DNA from: Ligustrum vulgare
Taxonomy: Eukaryota; Streptophyta; Magnoliopsida; Lamiales; Oleaceae
Assembly: GCA_963555705.1 (NCBI GenBank)
Contig: OY743183.1
Location: 29,919,932-29,983,931, forward strand
DNA: 64,000 nt
Direction: 5' to 3'
The notes under the pieces were generated by a model, which saw nothing but the letters and a program-made list of their open reading frames with translations, ran no database searches and was not told the origin of the DNA. Below, piece by piece: positions 37,837-52,339 of the stretch. The first letter of the stretch is position 1, and each line of letters begins with the position of its first letter. The position numbers were made by a program, and so were the translations under genes.

Positions 37837-40800
37837 GACATTTTTGAAAATCAATTTATTGAGGATATTGTTTATTTTGAGTAGGTTGCAGTTATCTTTT
37901 GATTTCGCTCCCTTGGTTTCTTTACTACTTTTACTCGAAATTTCTCTCTTTCTCTTAAGAAGTTCCGGATTCTCTTCATAGTTATTCTTAATACTATGAA
38001 AAGTTTCATTTGGACCTAAAGTAGGAATCTCCTTTCGAAGAAGCTAACTTTCATTTCCAAACTCGTAACAATCTTTTTAGGACTGGGAGAGTCACCAGGA
38101 TTTTGAACAACAAAAAAGTCACAGCAGAGGATTCATGAGACTTTAAAAATGAGGATACATTGGAATAAAAAGTTTTCTTGGGCACATAAAATGGTTTCTC
38201 CCTCGTTCGTAAAGTTTTTGAATCCTTGAAAAGAGAGACTAGGTTAAATATTCTCTTCAATTCCAAAATATTCAGACCAATTTTGAAACTATTTTGGAAA
38301 ATTATTTTAACATGATTGAAGGAACAGGATAAACCTTGATAAGATGTCTTAAGAAGAAAACATTAGAAAAAGCATCTTGGTAATCCAAGTAATTGAAATG
38401 AGGAGAGAAATATTCACCCTTTGAAAGGTTCATCTTTTTCTCGAGCTAGGGGTACTGTCCCCGGTCTGCAAATGACAACAAAAAGGCAAACTGACATTTT
38501 TGAAAAATCGATATGTTGAGGATATTGTTTATTTCGAGTAGTTTGCACTTATCTTTTGATTTCACTCCCATGGTTTCTTTACTACTTTTACTCGGAATTT
38601 CTCTCATTCTCTTAAGAAATTCCGGATTCTCTTCATATTTCTTCTTAGTAATATGAAAAGTTTCATTTGGACCTAAAGTAGGAATCTCCTTTCGAAAAAG
38701 CTAACTTTCATTTCCAAACTCGTAACAATCTTTTTAGGACTGGGAGAGTCACCAGGATTTTGAACAACAAAAAAGTCACAGCAGAGGATCCATGAGACTT
38801 TAAAAATGAGGATACATTGGAATAAAACGTTTTCTTGGGCACATAAAATGGTTTCTCCCTCGTTCGTAAAGTTTTTGAATCCTTGAAAAGAGAGACTAGG
38901 TTAAATATTCTCTTCAATTCCAAAATATTCAGACCAATTTTGAAACTATTTTGGAAAATTATTTTAACATGATTGAAGGAACAGGATAAACCAGGAATGC
39001 ATAAGATGTCTATGGAAGAAAATGTTAAACAAAGCATCTTCATAATCAAGGCAATTGAAATGAGAAGAGAAATCTTCACCGTTTGAAAGATTCATCATTT
39101 TCTCTAGCTAAGGGTATTGTCCCGAGTTTTCAAATGACAACAAAAAGGAAAATTGACATTTTTGAAAAATCAATTTGTTGAGGATATTCTTTATTTTGAG
39201 TAGGTTGCAGTTATCTTTTGATTTCGCTCCCTTGGTTTCTTTACTACTTTTACTCGAAATTTCTCTCTTTCTCTTAAGAAATTCGGGATTCTCTTCATAT
39301 TTATTCTTACTAATATGAAAAGTTTCATTTGGACCTAACGTAGGAATCTGCTTTCGAAAAAGGTAACTTTCATTTTTGAACTCCTAACAATCTTTTTAGG
39401 ATTGGCAGAGTCACCAGGATTTTGAACAACAAAAAAGTCACAGCAGAGGATCCATGAGACTTTAAAAATGATGATACATTGGAATAAAACGTTTTCTTGG
39501 GCACATAAAATGGTTTCTCCCTCGTTCGTAAAGTTTTTGAATCCTTGAAAAGAGAGACTAGGTTAAATATTCTCTTCAATTCCAAAATATTCAGACCAAT
39601 TTTGAAACTATTTTTGAAAATTATTTTAACATGATTGAAGGAACAGGATAAACCAGGAATGCATAAGATGTCTATGGAAGAAAATGTTAAACAAAGCATC
39701 TTCGTAATCAAGGCAATTGAAATGAGAAGAGAAAATCTTCACCGTTTGAAAGATTCATCATTTTCTCTAGCTAAGGGTATTGTCCCGAGTTTTCAAATGA
39801 CAACAAAAAGGAAAATTGACATTTTTGAAAAATCAATTTGTTGAGGATATTGTTTATTTTGAGTAGGTTGCAGTTATCTTTTCATTTCGCTCCCTTGGTT
39901 TCTTTACTACTTTTACTCGAAATTTCTCTCTTTCTCTTAAGAAGTTCCGGATTCTCTTCATATTTATTCTTAATACTATGAAAAGTTTCATTTGGACCTA
40001 AAGTAGGAATCTCCTTTCGAAGAAGCTAACTTTCATTTCCAAACTCGTAACAATCTTTTTAGGACTGGAAGAGTCACCAGGATTTTGAACAACAAAAAAG
40101 TCACAGCAGAGGATCCATGAGACTTTAAAAATGAGGATACATTGGAATAAAACGTTTTCTTGGGCACATAAAATGGTTTCTCCCTCGTTCGTAAAGTTTT
40201 TGAATCCTTGAAAAGAGAGACTAGGTTAAATATTCTCTTCAATTCCAAAATATTCAGACCAATTTTGAAACTATTTTTGGAAAATTATTTTAACATGATT
40301 GAAGGAACAGGATAAACCTTGATAAGATGTCTTAAGAAGAAAACATTAGAAAAAGCATCTTGGTAATCCAAGTAATTGAAATGAGGAGAGAAATATTCAC
40401 CCTTTGAAAGGTTCATCTTTTTCTCGAGCTAGGGGTACTGTCCCCGGTCTGCAAATGACAACAAAAAGGCAAACTGACATTTTTGAAAAATCGATATGTT
40501 GAGGATATTGTTTATTTCGAGTAGTTTGCACTTATCTTTTGATTTCACTCCCATGGTTTCTTTACTACTTTTACTCGGAATTTCTCTCATTCTCTTAAGA
40601 AATTCCGGATTCTCTTCATATTTCTTCTTAGTAATATGAAAAGTTTCATTTGGACCTAAAGTAGGAATCTCCTTTCGAAAAAGCTAACTTTCATTTCCAA
40701 ACTCGTAACAATCTTTTTAGGACTGGGAGAGTCACCAGGATTTTGAACAACAAAAAAGTCACAGCAGAGGATCCATGAGACTTTAAAAATGAGGATACAT

Positions 40801-41799
40801 TGGAATAAAACGTTTTCTTGGGCACATAAAATGGTTTCTCCCTCGTTCGTAAAGTTTTTGAATCCTTGAAAAGAGAGACTAGGTTAAATATTCTCTTCAA
40901 TTCCAAAATATTCAGACCAATTTTGAAACTATTTTGGAAAATTATTTTAACATGATTGAAGGAACAGGATAAACCAGGAATGCATAAGATGTCTATGGAA
41001 GAAAATGTTAAACAAAGCATCTTCATAATCAAGGCAATTGAAATGAGAAGAGAAATCTTCACCGTTTGAAAGATTCATCATTTTCTCTAGCTAAGGGTAT
41101 TGTCCCGAGTTTTCAAATGACAACAAAAAGGAAAATTGACATTTTTGAAAAATCAATTTGTTGAGGATATTCTTTATTTTGAGTAGGTTGCAGTTATCTT
41201 TTGATTTCGCTCCCTTGGTTTCTTTACTACTTTTACTCGAAATTTCTCTCTTTCTCTTAAGAAATTCGGGATTCTCTTCATATTTATTCTTACTAATATG
41301 AAAAGTTTCATTTGGACCTAACGTAGGAATCTGCTTTCGAAAAAGGTAACTTTCATTTTTGAACTCCTAACAATCTTTTTAGGATTGGCAGAGTCACCAG
41401 GATTTTGAACAACAAAAAAGTCACAGCAGAGGATCCATGAGACTTTAAAAATGATGATACATTGGAATAAAACGTTTTCTTGGGCACATAAAATGGTTTC
41501 TCCCTCGTTCGTAAAGTTTTTGAATCCTTGAAAAGAGAGACTAGGTTAAATATTCTCTTCAATTCCAAAATATTCAGACCAATTTTGAAACTATTTTGGA
41601 AAATTATTTTAACATGATTGAAGGAACAGGATAAACCAGGAATGCATAAGATGTCTATGGAAGAAAATGTTAAACAAAGCATCTTCATAATCAAGGCAAT
41701 TGAAATGAGAAGAGAAATCTTCACCATTTGAAAGATTCATCATTTTCTCTAGCTAAGGGTATTGTCCCGAGTTTTCAAATGACAACAAAAAGGAAAATT
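37837..41799. repeat. Second kind of three-unit repeat, two copies (about 1981 bp)
   Basis: Unit starts are 37837, 38493, 39155, 39818, 40476 and 41138. Corresponding units are near identical at an offset of 1981-1983 bp. Shared private markers include GATGTCTTAAGAAG, CTAGGGGTACTGTCC, TTTATTTCGAGTAG and TCCCATGG (the last in the CGATATG-head unit). The order is short unit, CGATATG-head unit, plain unit. An extra copy of the plain unit follows at 41800-42460. Confidence 0.9.
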
Positions 41800-43777
41800 G
41801 ACATTTTTGAAAAATCAATTTGTTGAGGATATTCTTTATTTTGAGTAGGTTGCAGTTATCTTTTGATTTCGCTCCCTTGGTTTCTTTACTACTTTTACTC
41901 GAAATTTCTCTCTTTCTCTTAAGAAATTCGGGATTCTCTTCATATTTATTCTTACTAATATGAAAAGTTTCATTTGGACCTAACGTAGGAATCTGCTTTC
42001 GAAAAAGGTAACTTTCATTTTTGAACTCCTAACAATCTTTTTAGGATTGGCAGAGTCACCAGGATTTTGAACAACAAAAAAGTCACAGCAGAGGATCCAT
42101 GAGACTTTAAAAATGATGATACATTGGAATAAAACGTTTTCTTGGGCACATAAAATGGTTTCTCCCTCGTTCGTAAAGTTTTTGAATCCTTGAAAAGAGA
42201 GACTAGGTTAAATATTCTCTTCAATTCCAAAATATTCAGACCAATTTTGAAACTATTTTGGAAAATTATTTTAACATGATTGAAAGAACAGGATAAACCA
42301 GGAATGCATAAGATGTCTATGGAAGAAAATGTTAAACAAAGCATCTTCGTAATCAAGGCAATTGAAATGAGAAGAGAAATCTTCACCGTTGAAAGATTCA
42401 TCATTTTCTCTAGCTAAGGGTATTGTCCCGAGTTTTCAAATGACAACAAAAAGGAAAATTGACATTTTTCAAAAATCAATTTGTTGAGGATATTGTTTAT
42501 TTTGAGTAGGTTGCAGTTATCTTTTGATTTCGCTCCCTTTGTTTCTTTACTACTTTTACTCGAAATTTCTCTCTTTCTCTTAAGAAATTCGGGATTTTCT
42601 TCATATTTATTCTTACTAATATGAAAAGTTTCATTTGGACCTAAAGTAGGAATCTGCTTTCGAAAAAGCTAACTTTCATTTTTGAACTCCTAACAATCTT
42701 TTTAGGATTGGGAGAGTCACCAGGATTTTGAACAACAAAAAAGTCACAGCAGAGGATCCATGAGACTTTAAAAAAGAGGATAAATTGGAATAAAAGGTTT
42801 TCTTGGGCACATAAAATGGTTTTTCCCTCGTTCGTAAAGTTTTTGAATACTTGAAAAGAGTGACTAGGTTAAATATTCTCTTCAATTCCAAAATATTCAC
42901 ACCAATTTTGAAACTATTTTGGAAAATTATTTTAACATGATTGAAGTAACAGGATAAACCTTGATAAGATGTCTAAAGAAGAAAACGTTAGAAAAAGCAT
43001 CTTGGTAATCCAAGTAATTGAAATGAGGAGAGAAATATTCACCCTTTGAAAGGTTCATCTTTTTCTCGAGCTAAGGGTACTGTCCCCGGTCTGCAAATGA
43101 CAACAAAAAGGCAAACTGACATTTTTGAAAAATCGATATGTTGAGGATATTGTTTATTTCGAGTAGTTTGCACTTATCTTTTGATTTCACTCCCATGGTT
43201 TCTTTACTACTTTTACTCGGAATTTCTCTCATTCTCTTAAGAAATTCCGGATTCTCTTCATATTTCTTCTTAGTAATATGAAAAGTTTCATTTGGACCTA
43301 AAGTAGGAATCTCCTTTCGAAAAAGCTAACTTTCATTTCTAAACTCGTAACAATCTTTTTAGGACTGGGAGAGTCACCAGGATTTTGAACAACAAAAAAT
43401 CACAGCAGAGGATCCATGAGACTTTAAAAAAGAGGATAAATTGGAATAAAACGTTTTCTTGGGCACATAAAATGGTTTCTCCCTCGTTCGTAAAGTTTTT
43501 GAATCGTTGAAAAGAGACACTAGGTTAAATATTCTCTTCTATTCCAAAATATTCAGACCAATTTTGAAACTATTTTGGAAAATTATTTTAACATGATTGA
43601 AGGAACAGGATAAACCTGGAATGCATAAGATGTCTATGGAAGAAAATGTTAAACAAAGCATCTTCGTAATCAAGGCAATTGAAATGAGAAGAGAAATCTT
43701 CACCGTTGAAAGATTCATCATTTTCTCTAGCTAAGGGTATTGTCCCGAGTTTTCAAATGACAACAAAAAGGAAAATT
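41800..43777. repeat. Transition units between two higher-order domains
   Basis: Three units (41800, 42461, 43118). The first duplicates the plain unit at 41138. The second is a short-tail unit with GAATACTTGAAAAGAGTG. The third has the CGATATG head with the TCCCATGG and TTTATTTCGAG markers and ends in GACATTTTTCAAAAATC, with C instead of G at the centre of the boundary palindrome. Confidence 0.8.
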
Positions 43778-46700
43778 GACATTTTTCAAAAATCAATTTG
43801 TTGAGGATATTGTTTATTTTGAGTAGGTTGCAGTTATCTTTTGATTTCGCTCCCTTGGTTTCTTTACTACTTTTACTCGAAATTTCTCTTTCTCTTAAGA
43901 AATTCGGGATTTTCTTCATATTTATTCTTACTAATATGAAAAGTTTCATTTGGACCTAAAGTAGGAATCTGCTTTCGAAAAAGCTAACTTTCATTTTTGA
44001 ACTCCTAACAATCTTTTTAGGATTGGCAGAGTCACCAGGATTTTGGACAACAAAAAAGTCACAGCAGAGGATCCATGAGACTTTAAAAAAGAGGATAAAT
44101 TGGAATAAAACGTTTTCTTGGGCACATAAAATGGTTTTTCCCTCGTTCGTAAAGTTTTTGAATACTTGAAAAGAGTGACTAGGTTAAATATTCTCTTCAA
44201 TTCCAAAATATTCACACCAATTTTGAAACTATTTTGGAAAATTATTTTAACATGATTGAAGGAACAGGATAAACCTTGATAAGATGTCTAAAGAAGAAAA
44301 CATTAGAAAAAGCATCTTGGTAATCCAAGTAATTGAAATGAGGAGAGAAATATTCACCCTTTGAAAGGTTCATCTTTTTCTCGAGCTAAGGGTACTGTCC
44401 CCGGTCTGCAAATGACAACAAAAAGGCAAACTGACATTTTTGAAAAATCGATATGTTGAGGATATTGTTTATTTCGAGTAGTTTGCACTTATCTTTTGAT
44501 TTCACTCCCATGGTTTCTTTACTACTTTTACTCGGAATTTCTCTCATTCTCTTAAGAAATTCCGGATTCTCTTCATATTTCTTCTTAGTAATATGAAAAG
44601 TTTCATTTGGACCTAAAGTAGGAATCTCCTTTCGAAAAAGATAACTTTCATTTCTAAACTCGTAACAATCTTTTTAGGACTGGGAGAGTCACCAGGATTT
44701 TGAACAACAAAAAATCACAGCAGAGGATCCATGAGACTTTAAAAAAGAGGATAAATTGGAATAAAACGTTTTCTTGGGCACATAAAATGGTTTCTCCCTC
44801 GTTCGTAAAGTTTTTGAATCCTTGAAAAGAGAGACGAGTTTAAATATTCTCTTCAATTCCAAAATATTCAGACCAATTTTGAAACTATTTTTGAAAATTA
44901 TTTTAACATGATTGAAGGAACAGGATAAACCAGGAATGCATAAGATGTCTATGGAAGAAAATGTTAAACAAAGCATCTTCGTAATCAAGGCAATTGAAAT
45001 GAGAAGAGAAATCTTCACCGTTGAAAGATTCCCGAGTTTTCAAATGACAACAAAAAGGAAAATTGACATTTTTGAAAAATCAATTTGTTGAGGATATTGT
45101 TTATTTTGAGTAGGTTGCAGTTATCTTTTGATTTCGCTCCCTTGGTTTCTTTACTACTTTTACTCGAAATTTCTCTCTTTCTCTTAAGAAATTCGGGATT
45201 TTCTTCATATTTATTCTTACTAATATGAAAAGTTTCATTTGGACCTAAAGTAGGAATTTGCTTTCGAAAAAGCTAACTTTCATTTTTGAACTCCTAACAA
45301 TCTTTTTAGGATTGGGAGAGTCACCAGGATTTTGAACAACAAAAAAGTCACAGCAGAGGATCCATGAGACTTTAAAAAAGAGGATAAATTGGAATGAAAC
45401 GTTTTCTTGGGCACATAAAATGGTTTTTCCCTCGTTCGTAAAGTTTTTGAATACTTGAAAAGAGTGACTAGGTTAAATATTCTCTTCAATTCCAAAATAT
45501 TCACACCAATTTTGAAACTATTTTGGAAAATTATTTTAACATAATTGAAGGAACAGGATAAACCTTGATAAGATGTCTAAAGAAGAAAACATTAGAAAAA
45601 GCATCTTGGTAATCCAAGTAATTGAAATTAGGAGAGAAATATTCACCCTTTGAAAGGTTCATCTTTTTCTCGAGCTAAGGGTACTGTCCCCAGTCTGCAA
45701 ATGACAACAAAAAGGCAAACTGACATTTTTGAAAAATCGATATATTGAGGATATTGTTTATTTTGAGTAGTTTGCACTTATCTATTGATTTCACTCCCTT
45801 GGTTTCTTTACTACTTTTACTCGGAATTTCTCTCATTCTCTTAAGAAATTCCGGATTCTCTTCATATTTCTTCTTAGTAATATGAAAAGTTTCATTTGGA
45901 CCTAAAGTAGGAATCTCCTTTCGAAAAAGCTAACTTTCATTTTTGGGCTCCTAACAATCTTTTTAGGATTGGGAGAGTCACCTGGATCTTGAACAACAAA
46001 AAAATCACAACAGAGGATCCATGAGATTTTTAAAGAGAGGATAAATTGGAATAAAACGTTTTCTTGGGTACATAAAATGGTTTTTCCCCCGTACGTAACG
46101 TGTTTGAATCCTTCAAGAGAGAGAGAGAGACTAGGTTAAATATTCTCTTCAATTCCAAAATATTCAGACCAATTTTGAAACTATTTTGGAAAATTATTTT
46201 AACATGATTGAAGGAACAGGATAAACCAGGAATGCATAAGATGTCTATGGAAGAAAATGTTAAACAAAGCATCTTCGCAATAAAGGCAATTGAAATGAGA
46301 AGAGAAAATCTTCACCGTTTGAAAGATTCATCATTTTCTCTAGCTAAGGGTATTGTCCCGAGTTTTCAAATGACAACAAAAAGGAAAATTGACATTTTTG
46401 AAAAATCAATTTGTTGAGGATATTGTTTATTTTGAGTATGTTGCAGTTATCTTTTGATTTCGCTCCCTTTGTTTCTTTACTACTTTTACTCGAAATTTCT
46501 CTCTTTCTCTTAAGAAGTTCCGGATTCTCTTCATATTTATTCTTAATAGAATGAAAAGTTTCATTTGGACCTAAAGTAGGAATCTCCTTTCGAAAAAGCT
46601 AACTTTCATTTCTAAACTCGTAACAATCTTTTTAGGACTGGGAGAGTCACCAGGATTTTGAACAACAAAAAATCACAGTAGAGGATCCATGAGACTTTAA

Positions 46701-49700
46701 AAAAGAGGATAAATTGGAATAAAACGTTTTCTTGGGCACATAAAATGGTTTCTCCCTCGTTCGTAAAGTTTTTGAATCCTTGAAAAGAGAGACTAGGTTA
46801 AATATTCTCTTCTATTCCAAAATATTCAGACCAATTTTGAAACTATTTTGGAAAATTATTTTAACATGATTGAAAGAACAGGATAAACCTGGAATGCATA
46901 AGATGTCTATGGAAGAAAATGTTAAACAAAGCATCTTCGTAATCAAGGCAATTGAAATGAGAAGAGAAATCTTCACCGTTGAAAGATTCATCATTTTCTC
47001 TAGCTAAGGGTATTGTCCCGAGTTTTCAAATGACAACAAAAAGGAAAATTGACATTTTTCAAAAATCAATTTGTTGAGGATATTGTTTATTTTGAGTAGG
47101 TTGCAGTTATCTTTTGATTTCGCTCCCTTGGTTTCTTTACTACTTTTACTCGAAATTTCTCTCTTTCTCTTAAGAAATTCGGGATTTTCTTCATATTTAT
47201 TCTTACTAATATGAAAAGTTTCATTTGGACCTAAAGTAGGAATCTGCTTTCGAAAAAGCTAACTTTCATTTTTGAACTCCTAACAATCTTTTTAGGATTG
47301 GGAGAGTCACCAGGATTTTGAACAACAAAAAAGTCACAGCAGAGGATCCATGAGACTTTAAAAAAGAGGATAAATTGGAATAAAACGTTTTCTTGGGCAC
47401 ATAAAATGGTTTTTCCCTCATTCGTAAAGTTTTTGAATCCTTGAAAAGAGTGACTAGGTTAAATATTCTCTTCAATTCCAAAATATTCACACCAATTTTG
47501 AAACTATTTTGGAAAATTATTTTAACATGATTGAAGGAACAGGATAAACCTTGATAAGATGTCTAAAGAAGAAAACATTAGAAAAAGCATCTTGGTAATC
47601 CAAGTAATTGAAATGAGGAGAGAAATATTCACCCTTTGAAAGGTTCATCTTTTTCTCGAGCTAAGGGTACTGTCCCCGGTCTGCAAATGACAACAAAAAG
47701 GCAAACTGACATTTTTGAAAAATCGATATGTTGAGGATATTGTTTATTTCGAGTAGTTTGCACTTATCTTTTGATTTCACTCCCATGGTTTCTTTACTAC
47801 TTTTACTCGGAATTTCTCTCATTCTCTTAAGAAATTCCGAATTCTCTTCATATTTCTTCTTAGTAATATGAAAAGTTTCATTTGGACCTAAAGTAGGAAT
47901 CTCCTTTCGAAAAAGATAACTTTCATTTCTAAACTCGTAACAATCTTTTTAGGACTGGGAGAGTCACCAGGATTTTGAACAACAAAAAATCACAGCAGAG
48001 GATCCATGAGACTTTAAAAAAGAGGATAAATTGGAATAAAACGTTTTCTTGGGCACATAAAATGGTTTCTCCCTCGTTCGTAAAGTTTTTGAATCCTTGA
48101 AAAGAGAGACGAGTTTAAATATTCTCTTCAATTCCAAAATATTCAGACCAATTTTGAAACTATTTTTGAAAATTATTTTAACATGATTGAAGGAACAGGA
48201 TAAACCAGGAATGCATAAGATGTCTATGGAAGAAAATGTTAAACAAAGCATCTTCGTAATCAAGGCAATTGAAATGAGAAGAGAAATCTTCACCGTTGAA
48301 AGATTCATCATTTTCTCTAGCTAAGGGTATTGTCCCGAGTTTTCAAATGACAACAAAAAGGAAAATTGACATTTTTGAAAAATCAATTTGTTGAGGATAT
48401 TGTTTATTTTGAGTAGGTTGCAGTTATCTTTTGATTTCGCTCCCTTGGTTTCTTTACTACTTTTACTCGAAATTTCTCTCTTTCTCTTAAGAAATTCGGG
48501 ATTTTCTTCATATTTATTCTTACTAATATGAAAAGTTTCATTTGGACCTAAAGTAGGAATTTGCTTTCGAAAAAGCTAACTTTCATTTTTGAACTCCTAA
48601 CAATCTTTTTAGGATTGGGAGAGTCACCAGGATTTTGAACAACAAAAAAGTCACAGCAGAGGATCCATGAGACTTTAAAAAAGAGGATAAATTGGAATAA
48701 AACGTTTTCTTGGGCACATAAAATGGTTTTTCCCTCGTTCGTAAAGTTTTTGAATACTTGAAAAGAGTGACTAGGTTAAATATTCTCTTCAATTCCAAAA
48801 TATTCACACCAATTTTGAAACTATTTTGGAAAATTATTTTAACATAATTGAAGGAACAGGATAAACCTTGATAAGATGTCTAAAGAAGAAAACATTAGAA
48901 AAAGCATCTTGGTAATCCAAGTAATTGAAATGAGGAGAGAAATATTCACCCTTTGAAAGGTTCATCTTTTTCTCGAGCTAAGGGTACTGTCCCCAGTCTG
49001 CAAATGACAACAAAAAGGCAAACTGACATTTTTGAAAAATCGATATATTGAGGATATTGTTTATTTTGAGTAGTTTGCACTTATCTATTGATTTCACTCC
49101 CTTGGTTTCTTTACTACTTTTACTCGGAATTTCTCTCATTCTCTTAAGAAATTCCGGATTCTCTTCATATTTCTTCTTAGTAATATGAAAAGTTTCATTT
49201 GGACCTAAAGTAGGAATCTCCTTTCGAAAAAGCTAACTTTCATTTTTGGGCTCCTAACAATCTTTTTAGGATTGGGAGAGTCACCTGGATCTTGAACAAC
49301 AAAAAAATCACAACAGAGGATCCATGAGATTTTTAAAGAGAGGATAAATTGGAATAAAACGTTTTCTTGGGTACATAAAATGGTTTTTCCCCCGTACGTA
49401 ACGTGTTTGAATCCTTCAAGAGAGAGAGAGAGACTAGGTTAAATATTCTCTTCAATTCCAAAATATTCAGACCAATTTTGAAACTGTTTTGGAAAATTAT
49501 TTTAACATGATTGAAGGAACAGGATAAACCAGGAATGCATAAGATGTCTATGGAAGAAAATGTTAAACAAAGCATCTTCGCAATAAAGGCAATTGAAATG
49601 AGAAGAGAAAATCTTCACCGTTTGAAAGATTCATCATTTTCTCTAGCTAAGGGTATTGTCCCGAGTTTTCAAATGACAACAAAAAGGAAAATTGACATTT

Positions 49701-52339
49701 TTGAAAAATCAATTTGTTGAGGATATTGTTTATTTTGAGTATGTTGCAGTTATCTTTTGATTTCGCTCCCTTTGTTTCTTTACTACTTTTACTCGAAATT
49801 TCTCTCTTTCTCTTAAGAAGTTCCGGATTCTCTTCATATTTATTCTTAATAGAATGAAAAGTTTCATTTGGACCTAAAGTAGGAATCTCCTTTCGAAAAA
49901 GCTAACTTTCATTTCTAAACTCGTAACAATCTTTTTAGGACTGGGAGAGTCACCAGGATTTTGAACAACAAAAAATCACAGCAGAGGATCCATGAGACTT
50001 TAAAAAAGAGGATAAATTGGAATAAAACGTTTTCTTGGGCACATAAAATGGTTTCTCCCTCGTTCGTAAAGTTTTTGAATCCTTGAAAAGAGAGACTAGG
50101 TTAAATATTCTCTTCTATTCCAAAATATTCAGACCAATTTTGAAACTATTTTGGAAAATTATTTTAACATGATTGAAAGAACAGGATAAACCTGGAATGC
50201 ATAAGATGTCTATGGAAGAAAATGTTAAACAAAGCATCTTCGTAATCAAGGCAATTGAAATGAGAAGAGAAATCTTCACCGTTGAAAGATTCATCATTTT
50301 CTCTAGCTAAGGGTATTGTCCCGAGTTTTCAAATGACAACAAAAAGGAAAATTGACATTTTTCAAAAATCAATTTGTTGAGGATATTGTTTATTTTGAGT
50401 AGGTTGCAGTTATCTTTTGATTTCGCTCCCTTGGTTTCTTTACTACTTTTACTCGAAATTTCTCTCTTTCTCTTAAGAAATTCGGGATTTTCTTCATATT
50501 TATTCTTACTAATATGAAAAGTTTCATTTGGACCTAAAGTAGGAATCTGCTTTCGAAAAAGCTAACTTTCATTTTTGAACTCCTAACAATCTTTTTAGGA
50601 TTGGGAGAGTCACCAGGATTTTGAACAACAAAAAAGTCACAGCAGAGGATCCATGAGACTTTAAAAAAGAGGATAAATTGGAATAAAACGTTTTCTTGGG
50701 CACATAAAATGGTTTTTCCCTCGTTCGTAAAGTTTTTGAATACTTGAAAAGAGTGACTAGGTTAAATATTCTCTTCAATTCCAAAATATTCACACCAATT
50801 TTGAAACTATTTTGGAAAATTATTTTAACATAATTGAAGGAACAGGATAAACCTTGATAAGATGTCTAAAGAAGAAAACATTAGAAAAAGCATCTTGGTA
50901 ATCCAAGTAATTGAAATGAGGAGAGAAATATTCACCCTTTGAAAGGTTCATCTTTTTCTCGAGCTAAGGGTACTGTCCCCAGTCTGCAAATGACAACAAA
51001 AAGGCAAACTGACATTTTTGAAAAATCGATATATTGAGGATATTGTTTATTTTGAGTAGTTTGCACTTATCTATTGATTTCACTCCCTTGGTTTCTTTAC
51101 TACTTTTACTCGGAATTTCTCTCATTCTCTTAAGAAATTCCGGATTCTCTTCATATTTCTTCTTAGTAATATAAAAAGTTTCATTTGGACCTAAAGTAGG
51201 AATCTCCTTTCGAAAAAGCTAACTTTCATTTTTGGGCTCCTAACAATCTTTTTAGGATTGGGAGAGTCACCTGGATCTTGAACAACAAAAAAATCACAAC
51301 AGAGGATCCATGAGATTTTTAAAGAGAGGATAAATTGGAATAAAACGTTTTCTTGGGTACATAAAATGGTTTTTCCCCCGTACGTAACGTGTTTGAATCC
51401 TTCAAGAGAGAGAGAGAGACTAGGTTAAATATTCTCTTCAATTCCAAAATATTCAGACCAATTTTGAAACTGTTTTGGAAAATTATTTTAACATGATTGA
51501 AGGAACAGGATAAACCAGGAATGCATAAGATGTCTATGGAAGAAAATGTTAAACAAAGCATCTTCGCAATAAAGGCAATTGAAATGAGAAGAGAAAATCT
51601 TCACCGTTTGAAAGATTCATCATTTTCTCTAGCTAAGGGTATTGTCCCGAGTTTTCAAATGACAACAAAAAGGAAAATTGACATTTTTGAAAAATCAATT
51701 TGTTGAGGATATTGTTTATTTTGAGTATGTTGCAGTTATCTTTTGATTTCGCTCCCTTTGTTTCTTTACTACTTTTACTCGAAATTTCTCTCTTTCTCTT
51801 AAGAAGTTCCGGATTCTCTTCATATTTATTCTTAATAGAATGAAAAGTTTCATTTGGACCTAAAGTAGGAATCTCCTTTCGAAAAAGCTAACTTTCATTT
51901 CTAAACTCGTAACAATCTTTTTAGGACTGGGAGAGTCACCAGGATTTTGAACAACAAAAAATCACAGCAGAGGATCCATGAGACTTTAAAAAAGAGGATA
52001 AATTGGAATAAAACGTTTTCTTGGGCACATAAAATGGTTTCTCCCTCGTTCGTAAAGTTTTTGAATCCTTGAAAAGAGAGACTAGGTTAAATATTCTCTT
52101 CTATTCCAAAATATTCAGACCAATTTTGAAACTATTTTGGAAAATTATTTTAACATGATTGAAAGAACAGGATAAACCTGGAATGCATAAGATGTCTATG
52201 GAAGAAAATGTTAAACAAAGCATCTTCGTAATCAAGGCAATTGAAATGAGAAGAGAAATCTTCACCGTTGAAAGATTCATCATTTTCTCTAGCTAAGGGT
52301 ATTGTCCCGAGTTTTCAAATGACAACAAAAAGGAAAATT
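43778..52339. repeat. Five-unit repeat, two copies, then a three-unit derivative
   Basis: Calling the unit types p, r, p, s, q, the first copy spans 43778-47050 (3273 bp) and the second 47051-50353 (3303 bp). A derivative p, s, q follows at 50354-52339 (1986 bp). The 30-bp shortfall of the first copy comes mainly from a 28-bp deletion in its r unit near 45029 (GAAAGATTCCCGAG). s units are chimeric: a CGATATTG-type head with GA tract joined to a CAGACC-type tail. q units begin GAGTATGTTGCAG and end in the ATTTTTCAAAAAT boundary. Confidence 0.9.
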
